Assembly (NCBI RefSeq): GCF_030704535.1
Contig: NC_081815.1
Span: forward strand, 16,357,001-16,421,000
Length of the DNA stretch: 64,000 nt
Reading direction: 5' to 3'
DNA from: Vitis vinifera
Taxonomy: Eukaryota; Streptophyta; Magnoliopsida; Vitales; Vitaceae
Shown here: positions 1-10,829 of the stretch, piece by piece
How the letters are laid out: every line of letters begins with the position of its first letter
Numbering within the stretch: position 1 is the stretch's first letter
The notes under the pieces: model-generated
Database searches by the model: none
Told to the model about the DNA's origin: nothing
Seen by the model: the letters and a program-made list of their open reading frames with translations, nothing else
Position numbers and translations under genes: made by a program

Positions 1-517
1 CCTTAATGTTTAATTTAGAAGTAAAGAGAATACATTAATGGTAACATAGGCAGAAGAGGTTAATTATCTGCTTCACTCCTTCACATCATTAGGGGAAAAA
101 CTTAATTGCTATGTGCCTAGAAAATCTAAACCACGTTGACACCTGATCATATGATAGGCATGGATATTGTTGAATGCCTTGGATATGAAGGGGGTCTTAC
201 TCCCTACTGAATCACATCCTACGGAGACCATACTCTCACACAAAAAGATTCTATTCCCATTTTCATAAATAATACATGGGCATTCAACCCACTGACTATC
301 CTCTTTAATTCACTTCATGCAAGGGGCACAATATCCTTACATCTGTGTAGACCAAAAAGCTGCATGTTGTATAAGGGAAGGTTTTGGGTGACATGATCAG
401 AATCTGCATGATTTTGAGGGGCTACATATCTTCATTCCCTCTTGGTGGCATCAAAAGCACTTGCTCTTTTGGATGGCTGGTCAGATGGAGAATATATGCC
501 TCAACTTTATCTGCCTT

Positions 518-525
518 TATATATG
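518..525 (+). promoter_or_regulatory. TATA box of MIR169-A1
   Basis: TATATATG lies 123 bases before the mature arm. The same box stands at equivalent positions in the other group A copies. The transcription start is inferred, not seen. Confidence 0.55.
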
Positions 526-615
526 ATAACAATTGCTCTGCATAGCTTGTAGGAGTGATCAAATTCACAAAATATTGAGTGCTTACCAACCCTTGGTGTT
601 TGGTCTTAGAGTCTT

Positions 616-760
616 GCATGAAGAGGTTGAGAGTGGAATGCAGCCAAGAATGATTTGCCGGAATTTATATATAGTGAGAAGAGAAGAGGCTATAGGCTTT
701 CACATATATAGTGAACCCTGGCAAGTTGTCCTTGGCTACATTTGATTCTCTTCTTCTTAT
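616..760 (+). ncRNA. MIR169: miR169 precursor, variant mature arm (copy A1)
   Basis: This is a precursor hairpin for microRNA169. The mature arm at 641-661 starts CAGCCAAGAATGATTTGCC. The opposite arm at 720-739 reads GGCAAGTTGTCCTTGGCTAC and pairs over almost the whole length, with GU pairs. The stem extends outward as GAAGAGG..GAGA against TCTC..TTCTTC, and inward as AATTTATATATAGTG against CACATATATAGTG, which is a typical long plant stem. Compared with copy A3, the mature arm has G to A at position 9 and C to T at position 14. The star arm is unchanged, so position 9 now forms an A-C mismatch while position 14 forms a GU pair. This variant matches a grapevine miR169 member as I remember it. 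Known role: cleavage of NF-YA mRNAs. Expression cannot be seen from sequence. Confidence 0.9.
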
Positions 761-2165
761 GTGAGTCTCCACAGACCTGTCAGTTATCTCGCTAGCAAAG
801 TTACAACAATTGGACTAGATTGTGATCGAAATTAAATATCTTTGAAACCATGTTTGCTATTGTTCGCTTAAGATATATAATAGAGGATCATGCTGCAGGT
901 TGATGAGGGTGATGGTGGTTTTTATTTTTCATCTCTTTTTCTTTTTTGATGTTTAACAGGCAAGTAGATTATATCAAGCTGATATGCTTATGCAGAGTTA
1001 ACTGCCATGACATCTGTTTTGTTGGAAGAAGCTAGCTCAGATACCAGCATAAACTTAATATCATTCACTAGCAAAGATGCAACAGGTAATTTTAACGTGT
1101 TTTGGCTGATAACCCATACAATATGCCATGTTTCCTTACTTCTGCTGTGAGCTGTGAGCCCTCGCTGTATCAGGTGCCTCCCACACTTCTTCACATTTTT
1201 TTTGGTACTTGTTATAGGCAAGTACAGGCATTATCATATACCCCTTCGCATCTCATCTTCTTTCTCTTTCTTCGTGATCTAGAATTATTATAGAGTATTT
1301 CTTACAACTTTTCTTATGAAATAAAGATATTACTTTTACAAGGAAATTCAAATTCTAAATAATATTTTTTAATTACCAAAGAAATATATATTTAATAGGA
1401 ATTGGAGACACTTTCGACCGAGATATGTCTCTTTCCAAGTCTTTTTTGAAGATTTGAATACGTGCAGATAAGGAATTATAGAGTCACTGAAGAATTAAAG
1501 AAATAGGAAGAGGAATTATTAGATTCTAAAAATCAGAAAACATGACAGGTGTCCATTGGCTTTGAAGCTGAGTCAATAGAGGTAGCTGGAAGAGGAATAT
1601 ATGCAAAGCTTCACCTAATGATTGATGCCAATGTTGAGAAGCATGTCTTAACCATGTGTTGAATATCTTAATTAATTTGAAAATCCATGAGATATAAGAT
1701 GTGAAAGATCGAGCATTTAGGCGGATTCCATTGATCCATTATTAAACAACGATATATTGTTATTGGATTAATGATTGGGTTCTGTACATGGTGTCATTGA
1801 TTGATCTGTTCCTTGAAAGAATTTTAATGGGATGTTTTATGCAACAACATCACTAGTTGAGGTGCAAGCAGGAGGTACATCACCATATATACTGACTAGA
1901 ATGAATAAAACAGGACGTTATCTTAGACCTTGCAAGTGGGCTAAACCAAAGTCACTACTCATTCACAATTTTGTGATATCCAGAAATTTGAAACTGCACT
2001 GCCAGCTTAATTTCTACGAAAACAAGTGTGATCAAACCCAATATTGTTCCTCATTATCAAAATTCAATATAATCATGCAAGAAATTAAATTACTTGATGT
2101 GAGATGTGTGAGCATTCCCTTTTGATTCATGACAACAATTAGAACATATGAAGGAAATCTACTAA
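761..2165. other. 3' part of MIR169-A1 unit, no protein gene
   Basis: No credible coding sequence is present. A polypyrimidine run followed by TTTAACAG at about 951-960 looks like a 3' splice site, and its equivalent is kept in copy A3 at about 7439-7448. An intron in the primary transcript is therefore possible. The rest is AT-rich and conserved only because of the duplication. Confidence 0.5.
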
Positions 2166-2292
2166 GAGCTTGTTTGACAATAATTCTGGAAACTTTACTA
2201 GTCTTTCTAACACTTGAAAATAACTCTTTTGATAAAAATTTCAAGAGTTAGAAAAGTTAGAAACGCTTTCTACAATCATTGCCAAATGGGTT
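2166..2292. mobile_element. Small hAT-like MITE
   Basis: The sequence begins GAGCTTGTTTGACAAT and ends ATCATTGCCAAATGGGTT. The two ends form imperfect terminal inverted repeats of about 25 bp. It is about 127 bp long, AT-rich and non-coding. The same element is at about 8639-8768, where the 6.5-kb duplication ends. I could not define a clean 8-bp target duplication. Confidence 0.55.
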
Positions 2293-2607
2293 GTAACCTT
2301 TAGCACTGTGGGTGCATGCTTAGGAATTAGCAGAGACCCAAGTCTATCATATAGTAATTATGATGCTGCCTTTTTTTTCCCCCAAACTTACATGCAATAA
2401 CGAGAAGTTATGCATATGAATTAATCCAACCAGGCGGTATAAGAGGTTTAGCTTAATTTTGGGTGAGATGAGAATTTGTATGTATGATTGTAGTTAAGGG
2501 CAGGCCGGGGCTAGATGTCTTTGTTCTCTTTTGGTGGCATCGCAAGCACTTGCCACTTTTGGAAGGTTAGTCAGATGGGGAATATATGCCTCAACTTTAT
2601 AAGCCTT

Positions 2608-2615
2608 TATATATG
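2608..2615 (+). promoter_or_regulatory. TATA box of MIR169-A2
   Basis: TATATATG lies 88 bases before the mature arm, in the same sequence context (CCTTTATATATG) as in copies A1 and A3. Confidence 0.5.
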
Positions 2616-2670
2616 TCAACCATTGCTAGCTCTTCATAGCATATCGTTTGGTGTTTGGTCTAAGGGTCTT

Positions 2671-2812
2671 GCATGCAGAGGTGGAGAGTGGAGTGCAGCC
2701 AAGGATGACTTGCCGGAATTCACATATAGAGTGGAATGAGGCAAGAGGCCGGCCTCTTCCCATGGTGTCCCTGGCAGGTTGTCCTTGGCTACCTTTCGTT
2801 CTCTTCTTCTTA
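2671..2812 (+). ncRNA. MIR169: miR169 precursor, canonical mature arm (copy A2)
   Basis: The mature arm at 2696-2716 starts CAGCCAAGGATGACTTGCC, the canonical miR169 sequence. The star arm at 2773-2792 reads GGCAGGTTGTCCTTGGCTAC and pairs over its length. The terminal loop (about 2717-2770) differs strongly from copies A1 and A3 and contains its own short inverted repeat, GAGGCCGGCCTC. The outer stem (GGAGAGTGGAGTG against TTTCGTTCTCTTC) keeps the family pattern. This copy diverged from A1/A3 well before those two duplicated from each other. Predicted targets are NF-YA transcripts, from family knowledge. Confidence 0.92.
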
Positions 2813-3049
2813 TGTGAGGCTGTGTAGACCTGTATAATGAAGTTGCATGGTACCATTAATAATGAAGTTACTGAAGTTGAACTAGATTATTGAAAAGAGA
2901 TGCATATTGACCAGTTCATATTGTTTTCAGATTTATGATCGTACGTACTGTTGATTAGGCATGGGATTATGATGCTAGTTTTCCTTTCTTTCTTTATTTC
3001 TTTCTTTATGAACTGCAGGCAGATAAAGCTTTTTATAAGGTTATATTCA

Positions 3050-3480
3050 GATGCTTAAACATGTTACAGTAGTGAAAAGTTCCTTTTTCAGCCATGATAA
3101 GTGTCATTGTCCAAGTCTTTTTTCAACGATACGAGTGGGTGAAAGAAAATACAGAGCAAAGAAAGGTGTAGAAAAGAGACTAAATATATATATATTAGTA
3201 GACTCTATGAGTGAGAAAAACTGCAGGTGTCTCTTGACTTTGAAGCTGAGGACGTCGAGGTCACTAGAAGAGGAATATATGCAAAGATCCAACTAATGAT
3301 GGGTGCCAATATTGTTGACATTATGTATCAATCATGAATCTGAAATCCTTGAAAAGATATGTAAATGGAATGTCCAAACGATTTAAAAAGTTATCAGTAG
3401 AGAACCGTATTTGTTAGATTGGATCAAAGCAACTACTCCGCAGACTATTAATGATCTCTTTCTTTAAGGTATATATATTC
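3050..3480. other. 3' flank of MIR169-A2 unit
   Basis: This is related to 1420-1640 of copy 1: sequences around AGGTGTC..TTGAAGCTGAG and AGAGGAATATATGCAAAG recur. It also shares GATTGGATCAAAGC with the group B units, which supports a common origin of the two groups. No gene is seen. Confidence 0.5.
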
Positions 3481-3579
3481 TACTCTTGTAGTTATCTAAC
3501 CTTAATTTGATTGTCTTTGATCCGACATGAGATATGCATATCTAATGCTTTCAAACTCTTTGAAGCATAAAACACTCGA

Positions 3580-5502
3580 CTTTTATTCTATTCTAGAAGC
3601 TTGTTATGATATTTTATTTCATACACTTCAATTAAGAGAATTATTTGACAAATAAATCATACAATCAATTAACTGTTTCAGATCAAAATTCTAGACATTT
3701 TCTTTTCTTACTTTTTAACATACAATAGACCATCTAGAATAATTCTATTTTCTCTTTAACCACTCCATTTTGTTATGGAGAATATAAAAATGTTAAAGGT
3801 TGTTGAATCTCATGATTTTTTTAATATTCTTTTACTTTTTTTAATATGAATTTGTCTCCTTTATTAGATTTCATTGTCTTCATATTGCAAGTACTTTTTT
3901 ATAACAACTATGTAAAATTTTTTAAAAATAGCAAATATTTTGAATTTTTCTTTTGAAAAATACGCTCAAGTTTTTGCACTTTAATCATCAATAAATAGTA
4001 AGAAAAATTATTGGGCGGCATAGTTCACATGAATGAGTTTTAGAGGTTTCTTTGCACTTGTAGTTGTTTTATTTGAAAAAAATTTCTAAATATATTTTTT
4101 AAAGGAAGCATCTCGTGCATAATTGATCCATGTAATCTACAATAGCTAGGCAACTCTTTCATCATTTTTTTTTTCTTATTTAACAATTGCAATCCCTGTC
4201 TAAATCTCAAGTGCCAAAATATCCAAGAAAAATCTTTAATATAGAATTTTAAGCATTTTATAATGAACACATTAACAAGCAAATTGACATGTTGATTTTT
4301 TATTGTCATAACCCTTTTCTAAGATTTGGAACTTAATATATTGTTGAATATTAGGTGCATAGAATTGACGTCTTCAATTTTTTTTTCAAACAAATTAATC
4401 AAGATTTTACCTTTATACTTCACTAGGATTTTAGATGTATCTTCAAAAACAACATAGCCACTTTTCGATTTCCTAGCTTCATAAATGTATTTTTAAATTC
4501 ACACATATAATTAGTTACTTTGGTGTAAAGATACCATGTATTTTTCTTCTTATTTCTCCTCTGCATGCCAACAATAAAGTAGATCCTTCTTGATCTTTCT
4601 TTTCAACATAGTTGAACTTTATCTCCACATTCTCTATAATTACAAAACTTTTGATAATTATAATATTGAAGTTGGTATTTATTGTACTCCATCTTTTGTT
4701 TTGCCTTGTTTGTTCCTTCTTCCACATTCTTTTCATGAAATGAATTTTGCTTTATTTCTACATTGTTTGATGAATCGAAACTACACCTTTCTTAATTTCC
4801 TTGACCACAACCATAACCATGATTATTTTTTCCTTTTTCATTACTAAAATTTTCTTTGTTCTCCTGTACTATAGGCCTTTTTATTTTTCTTTTTCTTTTT
4901 TTGAAATTTTGTTCCAAATTTTCTTGGTTTTTCCTTTTTTAACTTTCATGGGCTTGTAATGATCATCTCATTAGTTGAGTAACGATCCTAGAATTGAAAT
5001 CTTTTGGACTCTCTAATAGCACAACAATATAATCAACCTTTGAATCTAAAGAGTATCGATACTCTTGAAAAATAATTAGATATTATTTTTAATTCTTTCA
5101 TACTGATCAAACTTTTAAATTTTCTTCTAATAGTTTGAAGATGGTTTCTTTTTTTACTTATGATCAACTTCTTTATGGATATTTTATAATCTCTTCGTGC
5201 TTCCTTGAGAGTAGTTGTACTTGAAATCTTTTCAAAAGTGTCTTTTTTCATTGCTTGATAAAGGAGGGTAAAATCTTGTCTTTGTTCATTATATCTTTCA
5301 AAAACTTTCTTCGACTATGGAATAAAGTTGTTTCATCTTGCGGCTCCTTGTAGGAGTTCTTTACATCTCTCATGCATCTTCTAAAATAAGTAAAACTTTT
5401 ATCTTGACATTCCAATTTTCATAATTGTCTTTGTTGAGTTAATGGATTTGAAATTGATGCACTCCACTTGTCCTTTTTTTCTTATGACTTTATATCAATT
5501 TA
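3580..5502 (-). pseudogene. Decayed Ty1/copia gag and pol 5' half (minus strand)
   Basis: Read on the minus strand from 5500 downwards, this gives a copia gag of the UBN2 type. A fragment at 5033-5251 contains DTFEKISSTTTLKEA, LQTIRRKF and NYFSRV. It is followed by a GAG-pre-integrase segment at 4040-4309 (WHLRF, LNKKKKMMKELP, HEMLPLKNIFRNFF). Next comes integrase: LFIDD near 4000 and KWSG*RENRIILD near 3750. Stops and frameshifts are frequent, so it cannot be functional. It breaks off within integrase near 3580. Reverse transcriptase, RNase H and the 3' LTR are absent. Confidence 0.8.
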
Positions 5503-5813
5503 TTGGATCGTAATAGGACTAAACACGTACAAACAATTAAACAAGAGATATAACTAATAAAAGCAAATAAAATAGAAATTCATTGTGTCTTCCATCACTC
5601 TTGTTTAACTATTACATAACCCCTTATTATAAATACATATGTAACAAATAAAAACCCTTAATAACAAAAATATAGAACCTTTTTAGTATTCTATTACTTA
5701 AATATGAAAACCAAATCCATTACTCAAATAAAAATGACCTAATTAATTTTTAAAAACCAAATATTAAATCGTAATCTTTGGAGACTTTCTACACTTAAAT
5801 GTACTTCCTAACA
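5503..5813 (-). mobile_element. 5' LTR of the decayed copia element (minus strand)
   Basis: On the minus strand this starts TGTTAGGAAGTACATT at 5813 and runs about 310 bp to a degraded primer binding site near 5485-5500, where a copia-type TTGGTATCAGAGC site would lie. The position directly upstream of gag supports the LTR call. The inner boundary is approximate. Confidence 0.55.
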
Positions 5814-6488
5814 TTGTGAGTCAAATGATCTCCTATCAAGAATGCATGCGTGTGGTGAGTCAAGTGTTTGAAGTATTTAGCTCAAAAGTTAATTACCTAA
5901 TTGGTAAGCACATTTTGAATTTTGACTAATTTGATATTTGGCCAGCATATGGAATCATAAAAAGTGTTGGGGTTGGGTGAATATGTTTTGATTTATTGAA
6001 GAAGACATAAAAACATGGACAAAGAAGACATCAACCTAATGAAGGAGAGAGATCATGTATACTTCAACAAAGATGGAAGGACAATAGAGCAATTTGAAGA
6101 AGCTTTTATGTTTTCCTTTTCCGTTGTTTGAAACCATCTTTGGACATGTATGGTTAGGTTCTTGGAAATATGTGGTTATGTATGTATATGGAAAAAGGGT
6201 CAACACCCACTTAATCAGAGATTCTCCTTGATGAATCGTATTCCTCTCTCAAAAGCCACCCGAAATCTCAAGGATCAAGCCTTTACATGACATTTCAGAA
6301 AGGATTCTTTTCTCCAACCTTCTATTCTCTCTTTGGAATCCATATGCGCACCTAGTTTTACTGAGTTCTATGTTAATGATTATCCAGAGAAGAAGGTCTC
6401 TATAGGGCCATCTGTATTATATTGGTCTACAGGGCCCTCCGATTAGAAAGAAAGGCTTCATGATTCCTAGTTTAATTAGTGGGCACAG
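5814..6488. other. Unassigned AT-rich interval
   Basis: I see no gene, repeat ends or hairpin. The interval ends where the second duplication copy begins. Confidence 0.4.
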
Positions 6489-7005
6489 CCTTAATGTTTA
6501 ATTTAGAAGTAAAGAGAATACATTAATGGTAACATAGGCAGAAGAGGTTAATTATCTGCCTCACTCCTTCACATCATTAAGGGAAAAACTTAATTGCTAT
6601 GTGCCTAGAAAATCTAAACCACGTTGACACCTGATCATATGATAGGCATGGATATTGTTGAATGCCTTGGATATGAAGGGGGTCTAACTCCTACTGAACC
6701 ACATCCTACGGAGACCATCCTCTCACACAAAAAGATTCTATTCCCATTTTCATAAATAATATATGGGCATTCAACCCACTGACTATCCTCTTTAATTCAC
6801 TTCATGCAAGGGGCACAATATCCTTACATATTGTGTAGAACAAAAAGCTGCATGTTGTATAAGGGAAGGTTTTGGGTGACATGATCAGAATCTGCATGAT
6901 TTTGAGGGGCTACATATCTTCATTCCCTCTTGGTGGCATCAAAAGCACTTGCCCTTTTGGATGGCTGGTCAGATGGAGAATATATGCCTCAACTTTATCT
7001 GCCTT

Positions 7006-7013
7006 TATATATG
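7006..7013 (+). promoter_or_regulatory. TATA box of MIR169-A3
   Basis: TATATATG lies 123 bases before the mature arm, identical in context to the box of copy A1. Confidence 0.55.
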
Positions 7014-7103
7014 ATAACAATTGCTCTGCATAGCTTGTAGGAGTGATCAAATTCACAAAATATTGAGTGCTTACCAACCCTTGGTGTTTGGTCTTAGAGT
7101 CTT

Positions 7104-7248
7104 GCATGAAGAGGTTGAGAGTGGAATGCAGCCAAGGATGACTTGCCGGAATTTATATATAGTGAGAAGAGAAGAGGCTATATGCTTTCACATATATAGT
7201 GAACCCTGGCAAGTTGTCCTTGGCTACATTTGATTCTCTTCTTCTTAT
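7104..7248 (+). ncRNA. MIR169: miR169 precursor, canonical mature arm (copy A3)
   Basis: The mature arm at 7129-7149 starts CAGCCAAGGATGACTTGCC. The star arm at 7208-7227 reads GGCAAGTTGTCCTTGGCTAC. Pairing is nearly continuous, with GU pairs opposite positions 11 and 12. The loop and outer stem match copy A1 almost base for base. Since A2 has the canonical mature sequence too, A3 is likely the ancestral state of the A1/A3 pair. Family knowledge gives NF-YA mRNAs as targets. Confidence 0.92.
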
Positions 7249-8638
7249 GTGAGTCTCCATAGGCCTGTCAGTTATCTCGCTAGCAAAGTTACAATAATCG
7301 GACTAGATTGTGATCGAAATTAAATATCTTTGAAACCATGTTTGCTATTGTTCGCTTAAGATATATAATAGAGGATCATGCTGCAGGTTGATGAGGGTGA
7401 TGGTGGTTTTTATTTTTCATCCCTTTTTCTTTTCTGATGGTTAACAGGCAAGTAGATTATATCAAGCTGATATACTTATGCGGAGTTAACTGCCATGAGA
7501 TCTGTTTTGTTGGAAGAAGCTAGCTCAGACACCAGCATAAACTTCAATTCAGGATGTTAGTACCAGAATATAAAGATATATAATGTCATTCACTAGAAAA
7601 GATGCAACAGGTAATTTTAACGTGTTTTGGCTGATAACCCATACAATATGCCATGTTTCCTTACTTCTGCTGTGAGCTGTGAGCTGTGAGCCCTCGCTGT
7701 ATCAGGTGCCTCCCACACTTCTTCACATTTTTTTTGGTACTTGGTATAGGCAAGTACAGGCATTATCATATACCCCTTCGCATCTCATCTTCTTTCTCTT
7801 TCTTTGTGATCTAGAATTATTATAGAGTATTTCTTACAACTTTTCTTATGAAATAAAGATATTACTTTTACAAGGAAATTCAAATTCTAAATAATATTTT
7901 TTAATTACCAAAGAAATATATATTTAATAGGAATTGGAGACACTTTCGACCGAGATATGTCTCTTTCCAAGTCTTTTTTGAAGATTTGAATACGTGCAGA
8001 TAAGGAATTATGGAGTCACTGAAGAATTAAAGAAATAGGAAGAGGAATTATTAGATTCTAGAAGTCAGAAAACCTGACAGGTGTCCATTGGCTTTGAAGC
8101 TGAGTCAATAGAGGTAGTTGGAAGAGGAATATATGCAAAGCTTCACCTAATGATTGATGCCAATGTTGAGAAGCATGTCTTAACCATGTGTTGAATATCT
8201 TAATTAATTTGAAAATCCATGAGATATAAGATGTGAAAGATCGAGCATTTAGGCGGATTCCATTTATCCATTATTAAACAACGATATATTGTTATTGGAT
8301 TAATGACTGGGTTCTGTACAAGTGTCATTGATTGATCCGTTCCTTGAAAGATTTTTAATGGGATGTTTTATGCAACAACATCACTAGTTGAGGTACATCA
8401 CCATATATACTCACTAAACCAAAGTCACTACTATTCACTCTTTTGTGATATCCAGAAATTTGAAATTGCATTGCCAGCTTAATTTCTACGAAAACAAGTA
8501 TGTGATCAGACCCAATATTGTTCTTCATTATCAAAATTCAATATAGTCATGTAAGAAATTAAATTACTTTATGTGAGATGTGTGAGCATTCCTTTTTGAT
8601 TCATGACAACAATTAGAACATATGAAGGAAATCTACTA

Positions 8639-8768
8639 AGAGCTTGTTTGACAATGATTCTGGAAACTTTGCTAATATTTCTAACACTTGAAAATAACTC
8701 TTTTGATAAAAATTTTAGGAGTTAGAAAAGTTAGAAACGCTTTCTAGAATCATTGCCAAATGGGTTTT
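8639..8768. mobile_element. Small hAT-like MITE, second copy
   Basis: This is the counterpart of 2166-2292, beginning AGCTTGTTTGACAATGATTC and ending ATCATTGCCAAATGGGTT. Sequence after it no longer matches copy 1. Confidence 0.55.
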
Positions 8769-10320
8769 AAGTCTATTACCATTATGGGACATCAAACATA
8801 TGAACGGAATCTATTGAGCCCATCTATCTCAATTCTGTTCAACTGATATAGAGTTGATGTTTTTTTTTAGCACGCGTGCCTCCGTCCCAAAAAAAGATGT
8901 ATATTCCGGACATTCTGTCGTGGGTGCTACTAGAAAGAATTGTTATTCGACCGATTGATTTGCATTTTTTTATGTAACAAAGAGGTGGATCAAAGGCCTC
9001 GTCTCTGTACCCTGCCGTAGAGGATGGGCCTTCAAGCGTACAAAATTCTTGTTAAGAAAGATTGGATTAAGCTTAGTCGCTGCTCACGCACGGAGCTCGC
9101 CCTCTATTCGACGAGGAGTATCGGGAATCACGATGCAAGTTATGCGACTCCTACCGCCGCTGCCATAAGTCAAGTGGATGGAGGTTCAGTATATGTATAT
9201 TGAGAATGATGTCACTACTATATGGGCTTACAAGTTGGTGTGCTTTAAACAAGCTTTCTATCGCTCAATGTACAAAACTACTTGTTTTGTTAGAACGAAC
9301 TCATCTATAGGTGATGGACATTCTTCATCATTATGGTGCCGGGGTGTATCTAGAGATATCAGACTGCCATTTGGTATTTGAGCCTCAAACTAATAACTGA
9401 TGACCTTTTACTACTGAGACCTTCCTTGGCATGCATTAGGAGATAAAATTGGTTCCCATGGTTCATTCAACATATGTGACCATTAATTAAGACAATAATG
9501 TAGGACTGATGCACGGAATAATAAGTAATTGTGACCACCTGTGGTTGTCGAATTTGAATATTTCAAAGCGTGATTTGACAATGGCTGAATTTGGACCATG
9601 TGTCGTTCGTTGTATACTTTTCTAGTATGTTGTTCATCGAGAACCGTAAAAGAAGAATTTTATGTGGATAGCGAACAGCTGAGTGGTGGTGATAGGTGAA
9701 TTAATAGTGGATATGGCCATTGAGAGTAAGGGTTCGCTATCAAGAAAAGAGTCCTTTTTTCTTGATAAAAGTGAGAAGATTGCTGATGAATTCTGAACTA
9801 AATAGTCCAACACACAAATCGAACTTTATCTTTTTAGTTTTTTTTTTTTGGCATTCTATGATGTCACTGAATGGAACAGGGGATTTAACATTTGAAAGAT
9901 GAGATTGGCATGACTTAGTTCTACAATTTATATACCTTATATTTACATAACAACGTCCCATTAAATTTACAGTAAATACAAACAAGGGGACTGATTATGA
10001 AACTTATGCTATGTGACCAAATTGAAGGCATACATGACCATTGAACGCCATAGAATGCGCCAGAAAAGTTTAGTTAGATGAACCTCACTACACTTGATTT
10101 ATGCCTTATCATGGGAAAATTAATTAAACTTGAGGGTCTTGAAATTTTAAACTGTGAGTGCTGATATATCAGGCATTATTCCCATGCCTGACATGAAAAA
10201 GATTCTATTCCTACTTCATAACTAAATTATGCATTCAACCAGCTGAAGATATCAAACTTTTTATGTAGTGTAGAGCAAAAAGATAATTAATTTGCATCTA
10301 GTATGAAAGGTCTCTCGTCA
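8769..10320. other. Non-repeated interval with a compositional outlier
   Basis: No gene is recognised. The part from about 8870 to 9175 is less AT-rich than its surroundings and rich in CG-containing words (CACGCGTGCC, ACGCACGGAGCTCGCC). It could be an organelle-derived or foreign insert. The rest to 10320 is plain AT-rich sequence. From about 10150 it begins to resemble the upstream flank of the other group A units. Confidence 0.35.
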
Positions 10321-10441
10321 TATGAAAATATGTATGATTTTCAGGGGCGATATGTCTTCATTCTGTCTTGATGGCGTCACAAGCACTTGCCCTCTGGCAA
10401 GGCTAGTCAAGAGATGAATATATTCCCAAACTTTATCAGCT

Positions 10442-10449
10442 TATATAAG
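10442..10449 (+). promoter_or_regulatory. TATA box of MIR169-A4
   Basis: TATATAAG lies 135 bases before the mature arm, at the position corresponding to the other group A boxes. Confidence 0.5.
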
Positions 10450-10550
10450 TCAACAAATTGCTGAAGAAGAAGATATCGACTGGCTTTAGAGTGACCAAAT
10501 TCACTAAAATATGGAGTGGTTGTCTAGTTGGCGTTTGGTCTTAAAGTCTT

Positions 10551-10692
10551 TCATGAAGAGATAGGAGAGTGGAATGTAGCCAAGGATGACTTGCTGGCAT
10601 TTATTCAGAGTGAAGCAGGATGCAACATGATTTTACCATACTGCATACCCTGGCAAGTTGTCCTAGGTTTTTTTTTGCCTTCTTCTTCTCAT
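10551..10692 (+). ncRNA. MIR169: miR169 precursor, divergent copy (A4)
   Basis: The mature arm at 10577-10597 starts TAGCCAAGGATGACTTGC. It carries 5' U instead of C and a T at position 19. The star arm near 10652-10669 reads GGCAAGTTGTCCTAGGTT. The star has changed opposite the 5' end of the mature arm (CCTAGG rather than CCTTGG), which leaves an A-A mismatch at position 7. The upstream flank still aligns to the other group A units (for example CAAGCACTTGCCCT near 10379). The hairpin looks foldable but weaker at the base of the duplex than A2 and A3. A 5' U would favour AGO1 loading, by established knowledge. Confidence 0.78.
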
Positions 10693-10829
10693 GTGAGACT
10701 CATTAGACCTGTCTGCTGTACATTTACTTGTTTATTTTTCTCTTCTTATTCACATTTCTGTCTTTGTATTTGTGGCCTTATGCTATTCAGAGGAAGGAAA
10801 AGGATCGCTCTTGATTGCACAAGAGAGTG

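Larger units (their letters stand above)
1..2288 (+). repeat. Direct segmental duplication, copy 1 (MIR169-A1 unit)
   Basis: This stretch is nearly identical to 6489-8766 with a constant offset of 6488 bases over the promoter and hairpin, and only scattered substitutions and small indels elsewhere. It holds promoter, miR169 hairpin, downstream acceptor-like site and 3' flank. The similarity ends at a small MITE near 2290, after which the two copies differ. The true left end lies before the window. Confidence 0.95.
6489..8766 (+). repeat. Direct segmental duplication, copy 2 (MIR169-A3 unit)
   Basis: This is the second copy of 1-2288. Differences include a few substitutions, an additional GAGCTGT repeat unit near 7679, and an insertion of about 30 bp near 7550. 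Small deletions lie around 8390-8420. High identity implies a fairly recent tandem duplication. Confidence 0.95.

Noticed and set aside
533-745. 70-codon frame across MIR169-A1 (and 7021-7233), a possible miRNA-encoded peptide
   Set aside because: It runs through the hairpin itself, does not use a clear first ATG of the transcript, and its conservation is explained by the recent duplication.
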